Origin: Certhia americana
Taxonomy: Eukaryota; Chordata; Aves; Passeriformes; Certhiidae
Direction of reading: 5' to 3'
DNA length: 64,000 nt
NCBI GenBank assembly: GCA_018697195.1
Contig: CM031879.1
Location: forward strand, 38,884,573-38,948,572
Shown here: positions 51,307-62,400 of the stretch, piece after piece
Numbering within the stretch: position 1 is the first letter of the stretch
Layout: every line of letters starts with the position of its first letter
Made by a program: the position numbers and the translations under genes
Notes under the pieces: model-generated
The model's input: only the letters and a program-made list of their open reading frames with translations
Database searches by the model: none
Told to the model about the DNA's origin: nothing

Positions 51307-51311
51307 GTACC
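51307..51311. repeat. Target site duplication, right copy (GTACC)
   Basis: Exact repeat of 50,250-50,254. Confidence 0.85.
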
Positions 51312-53697
51312 TTATAAAAATTCTAAATGAAACTCATACTGCAGTTTGCATGATGTTTCATTTTGCCAACAATGTTGTGATTCCATATGTGTTGGCAACT
51401 GCACATTTGTCTTTGCCTAGTCCTCTGCCCAACTGTCTCTCTCCTCCTCCCTCCACCCTGAAAGTAACAAATAATTCAATACTGAAGGTTTTCTTCTATA
51501 TAGGGTAATGTAATACAATATATTCCTGGTATTTCAGTACAATATTATAACCATATTTTCTTCATCCCTGAGGAACCTCCCCATCACATGCCATAATTTC
51601 AGTCCTGTAATCTCTTCCAATAAGATTCCCTGGGACTTCTGCATGCATAAACTTGCACCATCATGCATGAAACAACCTCCAAGTAGAAAATGGTGACAAC
51701 ATTCATAGTACTGTTCCAGGCATAACTGCATCACTGCAGTCTGCGGCTAAGGTTGAACAGAGGTTTTCCTTTGGGCTGAAATTTGGCATGCAGTACCTCA
51801 ATTTATGATCACATTTTAGAAGTGTGAGTAATCACAGAATCATTTGGGTAGCCAAGAGTTAATCAGATTAACATATCAGTTTTACAGACAACACTTAAAC
51901 AAAACTCAGTTGAAGAAACAAAATGTTAGCAGAGTAGATGTTCAGTATTTCCAAAAAAAAACCTAAAGAATAATGAAGGATATAAAGAAATTTCCCATGT
52001 CCTTTCATTTTTCAAAATCCCAGCTTGCATTTGAAGAACTCAGTTCTAGTTTGTTTCTGTTGCCATAGAAATCCATGAGGAAGCAAATTATATGTCAAAA
52101 CTTGTTACTTGTTTTGTCCTAACAAAGGTAATTTTTTACTTATGGAATTTCTGAATTCCCCTGTGCCAAACCCTCTTGCTTAGGCATGTTTTAACTTAGA
52201 ATACTGTGCTTAAAGAATTCTAATCCTTGCTCTGTCAAGGTGTTTCTGAAGTCATTATACAAGATTAAGAGGAAGTGGATTAGATGCTTTAGTACAGGGC
52301 ACATGGGGCATATGGAGCAATATATTTGCAACATCTTGAGCTAAGTAGCTTTCCTGTGATCAGCAAAAATAATTTTACTCTCAAAGTAAAAAGTGAAAGT
52401 TATTCAGTAATAGTCCTCACATTGCAAGATACCCTTACTACAAACTATGCCTAATGGGCATAATGCAGAAATTAGTACGTGAAGAAGTCAGAAGGTTCTC
52501 TCCTCTTTCTTTTCAAATTTGGCTATAGTATGGTAGTCAGTTTGGCAGATTATACTAAACACATTTAAGCCAAAACAATCAATAGTATGTGACAGGTTTC
52601 GTCAGTCATGCTTGCCCATCCTGTACCCCAGATTGTTGAAGCAGGGCATGTCTGATTTCTAGTGTGCACAGCTTGATTTTACTCCCATGAAAGCTCAGAT
52701 ATGATAAAAAAGGGAAAGCCTGTGCACTTCAATCTTAATTTCTAATGCGATTAGGTCACAGATAAGACATACGCCCATTTCAGGAACTGAGAGGCACACC
52801 TGAGATCCCACCTGAGTACACAGGACTAATAAATTGGTTAACAGATTGATCAGATTTATTTCTTCATTGACATATGTATTTCTTTTTTTCAGCGTTTGTC
52901 ATAAGCATACAAGCCAAGGATACAGGCATTTTGAAGTCACAGTTTGCAACAAAGTTAAAAGCAAATAAAAAAAAAATTAAATGCCAGAAACTAAAATTTT
53001 ATTGCTCATCCTGACATTTAACTTTTAAATTTATGTAGTTAACCACAATTTTTATTTTTTTTTGCTATTAATCTTGGCCATTTTTTTTCATTTAAAAAAT
53101 GGAACATATGGTTTGACACATGTGGTTATTCCTATGTTAATAAAATTAGCGCCCATTCATTGCAAGTGAAAAGTGAAAGGGAAAAGAAACCTGTGTAATG
53201 GTGAGGGTGTTTAAGGGAAGTTTTCTTTTTGCCCTAGTAACTACTAGTCTATCATATGTCAGTTACTTCTACTTATATACACTCAAGGAAAAGTGCAGCA
53301 CTTCATAATTAAAGCATATGTTCCAATGTTACTATATGCAAAATATTTTCTTGAGTGACTCAATCCAGCTGGGAAAAATACGTCTTTGTATGCTGAATTA
53401 CAAAATAATCAGCCGAAGATTTTTCAGTCCTACTGACAGAAGTAGCTGTTGATAATATATCAGGATATATCATGATATATCAGGATATATCATGACCAGA
53501 ATTATTTCAAATTATTCTTCCACAAAAAATGTAATTTTCATAATTTTGTAAATAGATATGTTTTGAATTTTTTTTCAGTTAAACATATTTCAAAAACTGA
53601 AGGCTTCAGGTGTAGGTCTAAAATTAACTAAAAGTCATAAAAATTGAATTAAAAGTTTCAATATGATCAAAATGTGCTGATTTTATGGACCTGGACA
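51312..53697. other. AT-rich stretch; possible CR1 scrap, poly(A) signals
   Basis: Mostly featureless. A ~30-bp piece at 51,833-51,862 (AATCACAGAATCATTTGGGT) resembles an antisense CR1 end. AATAAA-type signals on the minus strand lie at about 52,998-53,003 and 53,053-53,060, downstream of the candidate exon to the right. A 20-bp unit is duplicated at 53,455-53,494. Confidence 0.5.
53455..53494. repeat. Perfect 20-bp tandem duplication
   Basis: The unit ATATATCAGGATATATCATG occurs twice head to tail, and is itself two 10-mers differing by CAGG/CATG. It is low-complexity and AT-rich. Confidence 0.9.
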
Positions 53698-54039
53698 TTA
53701 TTGGGTTTTAACTTGCTTTGGAGGACTTTTAAAAATGTTTCTTGTTTGATTTGAAACAAGAAAAGACATAAAACCATTGAAAATTTTGTGAAATGGAAAA
53801 TCTTGTTCTTGCCCAGTCTGCTCCAATTCCTGTTCATCTGAATCCTCTTGGTTTTCCAAATGCAAATTAATTAAGTTTCTTTGTCCCATAAGTGTCTTCA
53901 ATGACTTCATATTTTTCTTCAGAATATTTTTAATGTCTTCAACAGCCATCCAGCTAGCTTTGGGTTTTATTGAGACTTGCAGCCTCTTCAGAAGTTGCAC
54001 AAGTGAAGCAGTCTCTGTTTGCCAGATGGGGTTATAGTA
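53698..54039 (-). CDS. Candidate terminal coding exon, protein not recognised
   Basis: On the minus strand a frame of 113 codons plus TAA begins directly behind TGCTTTTTCTTTTTCCTAG, an excellent 3' splice site (exon starts at 54,039, phase 0). It starts YYNPIWQTETASLVQLLKRL. The middle is Lys- and Leu-rich and probably helical (IKNILKKNMKSLKTL), an acidic patch (ENQEDSDEQELEQ) follows, and the end is hydrophobic then basic (SPPKQVKTQ). Codon choice and residue mix look like real protein, unlike the chance frames around it. Downstream, AATAAA-type signals occur at about 53,055 and 53,000. I do not recognise the family and cannot identify the preceding exon. It could also be part of an old retrocopy or a chance frame. 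Confidence 0.35.
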   Translation of the reverse strand, partial: YYNPIWQTETASLVQLLKRLQVSIKPKASWMAVEDIKNILKKNMKSLKTLMGQRNLINLHLENQEDSDEQELEQTGQEQDFPFHKIFNGFMSFLVSNQTRNIFKSPPKQVKTQ

Positions 54040-54060
54040 CTAGGAAAAAGAAAAAGCAGA
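54020..54060 (-). promoter_or_regulatory. Predicted 3' splice site
   Basis: The minus strand reads TGCTTTTTCTTTTTCCTAG, with the AG at 54,041-54,040, in front of the 113-codon open exon. The pyrimidine tract is long and the match to the acceptor consensus is strong, but use of the site is unproven. Confidence 0.4.
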
Positions 54061-54424
54061 ATAAGAGGCAATCTGAGTCCCACCCACTTTATGTACAGTC
54101 TCTAGTACTGAAACCACTTCACCTCGTGGTGATGAGGCAAAGGAGAAAATAAATACCTCGCTGCATTGCCCTATTTGTAAGAGGATTGCAATGATGTTTA
54201 GGAAGAGGAGAGAGAAAAAGTATTTCACGAGAGAAAGAAAAACAACAATTAAAAGGAAAGGAGGAAAGGATGGAAAATGGAGAAAGAATACAATGTAAAA
54301 GAGAAAAGGTTTATGCTAATGTAGCTGCCATGAAAAAATTCATGGTTTAAGGTCATAATAGTATATATACATGCCATAGTTTAGAAATATCATTCCCTAA
54401 TTTAATGCTCCCATTAAAAGGAAA

Positions 54425-54875
54425 ACTGTGAGTTTCCCTTTGCCCCCAGCCCCTCCATTGAGACAAAAAAGGCAGAGGCCCCAAGCTGAGATACAAACAA
54501 TTTACTGAAAACAGCAATGAGATAAGAAAACAGAAAGAGCAATAATGATAACAATAAAAGTGCCAAAAACCGGTGATTTACTTCTAACCAATACTCATCA
54601 ATGGTGCCACCTGATCCATGAGACAAAGAACAAAATACTAGGGCACTCTCCCTGCACCACCCTTTTCTTCCTGATGGTTATCCACTCCTGCCACCCTTCT
54701 TGGAAGTGAGAATCCCTTACTTCTGTCACCTGTAGTGACACATAGAACAAAAACTAGACATATTCACATGGCTCCAGGCTCCATGCCCTCAGCTACTGCA
54801 AAAACCTGTACAAGTCTGATTACTTTAATGTGAACAAAAATAAACAGCTATCTTTAAACTCTGACTTGAAACTGC
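54425..54875 (-). mobile_element. Decayed antisense LTR (avian ERV)
   Basis: The plus strand shows GAGACAAAAAAGGCAGAGGC, CCCAAGCTGAGATACAAACA, TTTACTGAAAACAGCAATGA and GTGCCAAAAACCGGTGAT. This order of blocks is that of an ERVL-like avian LTR read from its 3' end, so the element is on the minus strand. The half beyond about 54,640 is much more diverged, and the right end near 54,875 is a guess from the AACAGCTATCTTTAAACTCT stretch. I see no clear target duplication and no internal retroviral genes. The 70-codon frame at 54,414-54,626 is a by-product. Confidence 0.65.
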
Positions 54876-55832
54876 ACTCACAACTGGTTATTCTTTACTC
54901 AGTAAAAATGCTGTGTCATGTTGAATCCTAGGATCATTGTTTATGAGTAAACTGAACACCCTTGACCACGGAGATTTACTGAAGTGTGGAAATATCAACA
55001 CTATATCATTCAGTAGATGAAGTGTGAAAAATACAGCAGATACTATGACATTTTATGTTTCTAAAGAAAAAACTTGTCTAAAACAAAACCTATTTTAATA
55101 GAATTTTTAAATCTGTGTAATTAAAAACTTTCTGGTTTATTATAATATTTTTTATTGTACAGCCTGTTCAGTTTTTGAACAAATCCCCAAGTAATATTTA
55201 GTGTAATTTGGGGTTTTTATAACAGATTGAAATGTACAGACCTTAGTAAATTTACTTAAAAATATGGACATTTTTAATGGAAAGTAGGAAATGGAGTGTG
55301 GGATTATTGTTGGTAATTTAGGGTGCTATTCTTTACGTGGGTAGAAACTTTTTGTAGAATGAGAGAAAGCCCCAAAGCTAGTGGTGCAGCATGTTGTTAA
55401 AAATGTGGGTTTGCTTGCCTTATTTACATTAGGTAGGTTTTTCTCTCTGCTAAATGAGAAACAGATGAAATAATTTTCAATGTTTACTATGGCAAGAAGA
55501 GCAGAAATTAGACCTGTTGGATTTTCTACTGCGTGCCCATCAATCCAATGGCGCCATTCCTGAGCAGATGTTATTAGCCAAGGAAGGTTTCGTAATGTTT
55601 GTGTCTACAGTTTGTACCCTGAGGTTTACCACATAGTGTGGTGTCATCCTTTACAGACTGAACTGTGCTGAAGTGACAAGAAGGCATTCATGACTACGCA
55701 TTTTCAGAAGAGAGACTTAGAGAGAGTAACTTATTTAGCTGGGTTTTTTTTCTGTTCTTCAGCTGTCTAGGAATAAATGAAGGTTTTTTCCTAAAGCATT
55801 ATAAATTTGAATGTCTCCGTAATCCATTGAAT

Positions 55833-55862
55833 TTCTATTTTCATGAGGACATGAAAATAGAA
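55833..55862. repeat. Perfect hairpin, 13-bp arms
   Basis: TTCTATTTTCATG (55,833-55,845) and its exact complement CATGAAAATAGAA (55,850-55,862) are separated by AGGA. Confidence 0.9.
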
Positions 55863-56600
55863 GTTACAAAAGAAAAGTACTTTGAAAGTAGAGAAAATCC
55901 TGTAGTCAGTCATCATCACAAGAAAATCTAAATCAAATTACTGAAGTACTTACAGGACAATCCAATCAGGAATACTATTACCTGGCATTTCAGAAGAAGT
56001 CAGTAACAAACAAACCTAAAGGAATTGTGAATAGAAAAAAGCAGGAGATATTTGGCATGATTCCTTTCATGTACAAAGCGCAGTTTGTCTTGCAAACATC
56101 TGTGCTGACAGGCAATATGAATTATACTTACTTTTATTTGCTTATATTTAGCTGCCTTCCTTAGAACTGCTGCTTACACATATTAATATATTAATATATT
56201 AAATACATTTTATCATATTTACTTTTTTTTTTGGAAGGTTACCACCAACAAAATTCCAGCTAAAGATTATTGCATCTTTGTAGTCTTCTTTAGCCCTTAC
56301 CTTTCTTTTCCAAATCCCCAATATTTTATTTCCAATATTTTTAGTGATTTATGTATTTAGAAATATATATTTGTTCTTAGGAAAAGAACAGTAACAAAAG
56401 GACAAAATTCCGTGGATGGAAATGAAAGTTAAACTTTCATGCATTCTCTATAGCTTAAATTGTATAATGCACTGAGTATGTTCAGATCATAAGGCAAATT
56501 TTTTATGACTTTTTGGTTATATATCAGATACTTCATGATAGTACAAATGACTGCCCTCTGCCACCTACAATTTTTTTTTTTTAAGACCTAGTAGACCACA

Positions 56601-56864
56601 GTGCACATTCTAGACCTTCTGCAGGGAATTGAAATCTTAATTTTACAACAGGTGATCTTAGAACTGCCTGAATCAAATACAAATGCTATAGCACAGAAAA
56701 AGCAAAAGACATATAAATCACTGAGAATGAAGCAGAGGGCAAGCCAGTTATTCCAGGAACAGGAACCCACAGAGCAGAGTAAGAAAGAATTTACAAATTT
56801 AAACCAACCCAAGATTCAAAAGCTAATTCTTCAGGAGACTGGAAAAAATCAGAGAGCTGCTTGA
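56601..56864 (+). other. Open frame followed by a 26-base A run
   Basis: An 87-codon frame, Gln- and Lys-rich, with stretches such as SQLFQEQEPTEQSKKEF. It ends in TGA, and 62 bases later A26 follows on the same strand. An open frame, a short trailer and an A run look like a processed retrocopy, but no parent gene is recognised, no AATAAA precedes the A run and no flanking duplication was found. It could be chance. Confidence 0.2.
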
Positions 56865-56926
56865 CATTGAAGGTTTCAGTATGCTCATGATGACTGTAAA
56901 GCTTTTAGAATACTTGGCAGACTCAG

Positions 56927-56952
56927 AAAAAAAAAAAAAAAAAAAAAAAAAA
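56927..56952. repeat. Poly(A) run, A26
   Basis: The longest uninterrupted homopolymer in the window, seen directly. Confidence 0.9.
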
Positions 56953-57375
56953 GACAGCAAAAGCAATAAGTTTTTTTAAGTCCAGATAAGCATTCATTCG
57001 TTATTGCTTGAGTGGGTACGTAATTTTTTGGAATTTTTCTAGAGGGTAATTTTGAATTTTCTCTTACACAGGTGTTATAGTTATTTAGTACATCTTAACT
57101 TAAAAGAGTGCTTTTGATTCTTCTTACTAATATACTACCTAATTAACAAAACCTTTGTTTTCTGATCAGTCCCTCAGAATTAAATCTGGTTTTACATGCC
57201 AGATCCATAAACAAATCAATGATCTCTTATGACACCGTGAATGTATTTTCAAAATTAAATAGAAACAATTAAAGCAGAGTATCAGCTTATATTATTTGAT
57301 CCATTTTTTAATGTTTCCTTTCCAATTTGTTCACATCAGTCTTTACTCACCTTCATGTTAGGCCCAATTACTCAC

Positions 57376-57503
57376 TTATCTGTACACTTTTTTAAAATTT
57401 CTGGTTCCTTCTCTGGTTGGTGTTTCCTCAACTCAGTTAATTGATCGCCTTCCCATAGCTGCCTCACATACTGCTGCTCTCTTAAATCACAGGCAATTAA
57501 CTT
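57376..57503 (-). other. Exon-like open stretch ending at a GTGAGT donor
   Basis: The minus-strand frame of 42 codons plus 2 bases includes EQQYVRQLWEGDQ, then TELRKHQPEKEPEILKK, and runs up to ACAGATAA followed by a consensus donor GTGAGT (57,375-57,370). A second GTGAGT donor lies about 25 bases further. The acceptor side is weak. The phase (2) does not fit the exon candidate at 53,698-54,039 (phase 0), so a further exon would be needed between them. Evidence is suggestive only. Confidence 0.2.
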
Positions 57504-59344
57504 TCACAAAATTTGCAAACTTTCCACTTTCTCTGTGATCTGTACTTCTCCTTTACAGCTCTTGTGTCATTTCCATTGATGCTGTGGGATGTTTAGGGAA
57601 TATTATATTCCACTGTAATTTATGTAATTTACAGAGTGTGAAGCAGAACAAAGGTACATTTTTGGCTGAATTATGAAAAATCCCTGATATAAAAAATATA
57701 GAACAAAAGGATGTAAAGAGAAAGAAATAGAAAGTTTTCCTCAAATGCTCTCATATTGGGTAAAACATCACATAACTAAGCTATCATTAATAAAGAAGCA
57801 GTTTCATTTGAAAGTTTCACAATACTGTAAGACAATTTATTATATCCAATTGCAAGTAGTTGAGTCATGACCATTTCAAATGCTACACAAAAATAAATAT
57901 TACTCTAATAAGTTTCTTTTGTTATGATTGTCTATAAAGATATTATATTTTTTTCTTTGGCTACTCAAAAACATACAAGACTGTCTGCAATAGGTCTGAA
58001 ATTACTGTCACTACAGTAATTAGTTATTTTATTTATATTAGTTATTAGTAATTAGTAATTAATTAAGCAATTACAGTGACTATCTACTGTCGTAAAATTG
58101 TTCAGTAACAGAAGAGGCCAGACAAATCTCAACTTTCCTTAATATTCCATATAGAATACTACAAAATATATGAAATAGCATCTTCTAAAGGAAAATGTTT
58201 TATCCTGCAATGTAGGTTGGGATGTATTGCACTTCACAATGAATAAAAACCAAAGCTTTTGGTAAATCTTTAATGTGCTAAGAAGTAAAGGTCATCTAAA
58301 AAAATATAATTAACTTTTAATCTTTTAGGAAGAATTTGTGCTTTTTGGGGTGAAAATGCAGTGTTCACTACTAGTGAAAGAAATTTATTTTGATAAAATA
58401 TTTAGCAAAAAAATCCAATGACTAGAAAAAGCAACATTTTTTTTTTAATATTTAATGTTAAGAGGCTCTTGACCAATACAAAGGTAGAACTTTTAATGAC
58501 ATTTAACATTTCAAAACATTTCACCCTCTAGAAAAGGAATGTAAAATGTAATACCAAAGAGTAACTGGAGGCTTCCTTCTATGGCATTTCATATTAAAAC
58601 AGTTCTGGGACTGAAAAATAGCTTAGAAAATACCTTTAAAGCTTAAACAGTATGTAAGAAACTATGCAGTCCCTATCTCTTCACACCTCTATCTCTGCCT
58701 GAATGAACATTTTCCTGATGGCAATCACCACCATAGTGTTCCTCTGTTCCTTCATTTACCCCAGAGTCATTGCTCAGTGTCCCCTTCTCACTGCTAACGC
58801 TTACCAGCACTCAGTATTTCAGGGAGACAGCAGTTTTTAGAGATTATTCTTGATAAAAGTGCTCCTTTAATGAGATTTTCTTTTAGCTCAGGAAAGACAT
58901 TAACAGAGCAGGTCACAGGTTCTGTCTATGAATGCTTGGACGTCAGATCTTTGTGGCACACAGTCAATCACATTCAGCAGTGAAACAGGAGTGTAACTTT
59001 TTAAGTGCTTCTACATGTGACATTCCGGGCATTCATCCTTTAATTTTTTATAACTTAATATCCCATCCCACTTTTGTCAAACTTTAATTATTTCTTAACA
59101 TTTGAATTTTAAGCTTTTATCCAAAAGAGAAAGTGTCACCTTTTAACTGTCCAAGGCATTAATACAATCTGAACTTATCACGACTATCCAAACACTTCTC
59201 ATATAACCTATTCTGATTAATATTTTTTTCCCCTGAATCCATCATAGTCTGCTGACTAAGGCTTCTGTAACTCAGTGGACTCTTTTTCAAGACCCAATAT
59301 GGTCTTCTGCAAAACTAGAAGAAAAACACATATAATTTCATTTC

Positions 59345-59455
59345 TGGCTGGCCCAAACCTTGAGCAACATGAAATTAATTACCCTTGCTTTGAGCAAGTG
59401 GTAGGACCAGACAACTTCTAAAGGTCCCTTCCAACCTGAATGAATTCATAGGCTA
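59345..59455 (+). mobile_element. CR1-type 3' tail fragment, sense
   Basis: GGACCAGACAACTTCTAAAG, followed by GTCCCTTCCAACCTGAATGA and ATTCATAG, is the conserved end of a CR1-type element. About 70-110 bp are preserved. Confidence 0.78.
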
Positions 59456-62400
59456 TTTGCCTATATGTTCTCTATGGCATGTCTATAAATAATGTACCAT
59501 GTTTCAAGCACAGAAGAAAAATAGTTAAGCCACTGATGGACAAAATTGTTACATAAAATTATAATTCCTTCATAGATTAAATTTGTCTGAGAAACCCATC
59601 AGCAGCCAGAAATGAAAGACATAAGAAAAAGAAACTTTGTTCCAGTCACCCAGCATCTGGTTTTAACTGCTGCTAATTTCATGGCTAACAACAAAGAGAT
59701 GTACTTTAAAAATAGTTTTGTGACAAAACAATTTTTAACCACAGGGTTTGGAGAACTGGACAAAATGGATCAATGAGTTTTGGAATATATTTTGCTAGTC
59801 CAGCTAGGGATAAATCTCACCCCTTTCACAGTCAAAATTCATCAGGTTGTGCTGAAGGCTAGTAACATAGATGACTTAATAGAAGAAAGAGTTAATAGGA
59901 CAGTATGTATCTAAGACAGATGCACTGTTAGACTGCATCTAGCTCAAGGTAAATATTCTGTGAAATATGTCACCAAGAAGGTGTTGTAAAAGTCAGATGT
60001 TAGGTTTAAAGATTGCATTTTATACAGAGGCATCCAGGATTTTATATTTTGGGTGGGCAGGGATTTGTCTCCAAAGAGAGGCAGGAAGATGTAGCAAGAT
60101 AGAAATAGACTTTTACTCTCTTACACTTGGCTGCACACATTTTTTGTTAGAACACTAATTTTTTCAATTGTTTCCATAAACACCCATTAAAACTGGAGCC
60201 CAGCTCCATTTTTTTTTTAATATTATCTTTATGTTTTCTTCTGAATTTTCAGGGATATAATATTTTAACTGCAAACTCCTCTGACAACACTAGTTCTATA
60301 AGTTACTCCTGCTCTGTACCTAATACAGGGTTAAAACAGTGAAGAAAACTTTGAATTTTTGAAAACTTTAACTGCCTGCAGATCTTGGCTAAAAGTGCTG
60401 AAAAATTCCAAAGGCTCACCACCAGCAGAGAATACATCTTGCCAGAACAAGATTTTAAATCCTGAGATAATTTGATCTAATGATTCCATGTGCAATGAAA
60501 AAGATTACAATCGGATATAGGGTTTCCCTTCTTCAGAGAAACCCAAAATGCAGGGCTTTAAAGACTCACCTACCTTATATCATTGCTCATTTGTTTGTTT
60601 AAAGTTGGATTAGTCAGCACCTATACTTTTGTCATTTTCCAATACCAGGCATTTGGTTTACTTTTTATGGGCTTAGATAGATACTTTCCTTGGGAAAATG
60701 TTTCCCCAGGTACTAATTAGAAGATCTGTGAGCAGATAGTTTTTGCTGCTTATTTATAAAGAGTATTTCTTCCTGTAAAACTGTATTTCTTTTGCTTTCA
60801 CTCTGATGAGTGCACTTTTTTTCTGCATAGCTACATGATTTGCCTGTTAATTTCACTGCTTATAACATTTTTGGGCCATCTCCTTGTTCAATGATATTCA
60901 GTGGAGAAGGGAGTATGCTCATCTTACTGGAATCTCAAGCTCTATGCTTCTACCTACCTTAGTCTTCTGACAATGAACACACAAAGCATATGATTCTAAA
61001 CAACAGTGTTGCAATTTGGCACCTACTGACCTCTGTGGTAAAAATTGTTTCATCTAGATGAGAATGTAAGAGTTCTTTAAACAAGTTATTATTTTTCTGA
61101 CCGCTTTTGTCAAGTAATTTAACTTTTTTACTAAAACCTGTATATACCACTTGTGTTGAATAGTCCTCTCTTCTTACCTATCACCCACTTCATTTTGGCA
61201 CTTGTTTTTTGAGTGAGTGACTTCTTTTCTTGATATATAGAGTTTCATCCAGTGGTTTTCTGTTGAAGTATTCTGGGAGAGAAGGCATGTCAGAGTCTGC
61301 CCAAAAATGTGATTTTGCAATCTGTGTCTCTGACTTTCAGGCAGAGACTTCCACAAAAACATCTCTCTGTGTGTCAGAAAAAAGCTGTCTCTAAAAGTCA
61401 CAAGACAATACAAGAATTTAATTTTATCTTTAGTTTTGCTCAAACAGAACCCGAAGGCATTTCCAGTCACAAATTCAGCAAGATGAAAGCAACACAAAAA
61501 GCAAAACAGACTGCAGACAGTCAACATCTCACCACCTTTTTTTTCACCCAACTTCTTAACACCAAGGAAAGGGACTAGATATCAGTATCCATCAACACGT
61601 ATCAGAGCCAGGATTTTTTTCCCATAAGCATGTTTTTAATTTTTTGCTGATATTGCATTATCATTGTCAACCTGTCCAACAAATCCAGGGTATAGCTGAA
61701 CAATCCCCATTTTGTTCTGGTTGGGTCACCCAGGAGTTAATGGTTAATTTCTTCCCTTTTCCATAATTTTTACCACTAGTTAATCTGCTGTGTGTTTCTT
61801 GGTACAGGGGGATTTAACAGTAATGTGTTGCAACATAAACCTGTAATTACCATGAATATTTCCCAACAGAAATGTGTCATCAGTCTGATGCAGCCTTTTA
61901 AGTCCCATCACACAACAACTTCTTCCTTTGTAAGGAAGTAAATTATGATGAATTTGAAATGTCATTTTATGTCTATTTTTCCGCTGATTTAACAGTTTCA
62001 TAGGAAACAGATTTTCAGATACGTTTTCCCAGGAGCCAAAAGGTATTTTAAGAAAATGTAACTGCGGTGAAGGACCATGAAGTTCATCTTGTTTTATTCT
62101 CCTAACCTCATTGTTACAGTTCTTAAGGCCAGAAGAATGATATCATCTGCACAACACAGAAAACGTATTTTAACTTAATTCTGAGTTCAGGCATTCTCTC
62201 CGAAAACAGATGGACTTTGTGAGATGCCCTCACAAAGGAAATCAAGAACGAAGTATGAGAATGATTACAGGAATTATATAAGAACTCAGGATATCTTATC
62301 ATCACAATTATAAACCGAAACTCAAAGCTAGAAATTAATGTATCCTATCCTTGAAAGTTATGCTTTCTATTCTGAAATTCTAAAATTATCCTTCTTTGGT

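Larger units (their letters stand above)
54876..59340. other. AT-rich stretch with two weak exon-like frames
   Basis: Mostly featureless. A small perfect hairpin lies at 55,833-55,862, a TATTAA repeat at about 56,178-56,205, an open plus frame at 56,601-56,864 followed by A26, a minus-strand exon-like stretch at 57,376-57,503, and palindromic TTAGTAATT-type sequence at 58,000-58,075. None is a supported gene. Confidence 0.5.

Noticed and set aside
55957..56165. Two short minus-strand stretches ending in GTAAGT donors (near 55,956 and 56,137)
   Set aside because: The first is in the wrong phase for the candidate terminal exon. The second is in phase but only about 40 bases long with a weak acceptor. 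Short splice-like matches of this kind are expected by chance.
61174..61578. Overlapping frames of 125 codons (minus) and 89 codons (plus)
   Set aside because: There is no family motif and no convincing splice or start context, and the two strands shadow each other. Left as chance frames.
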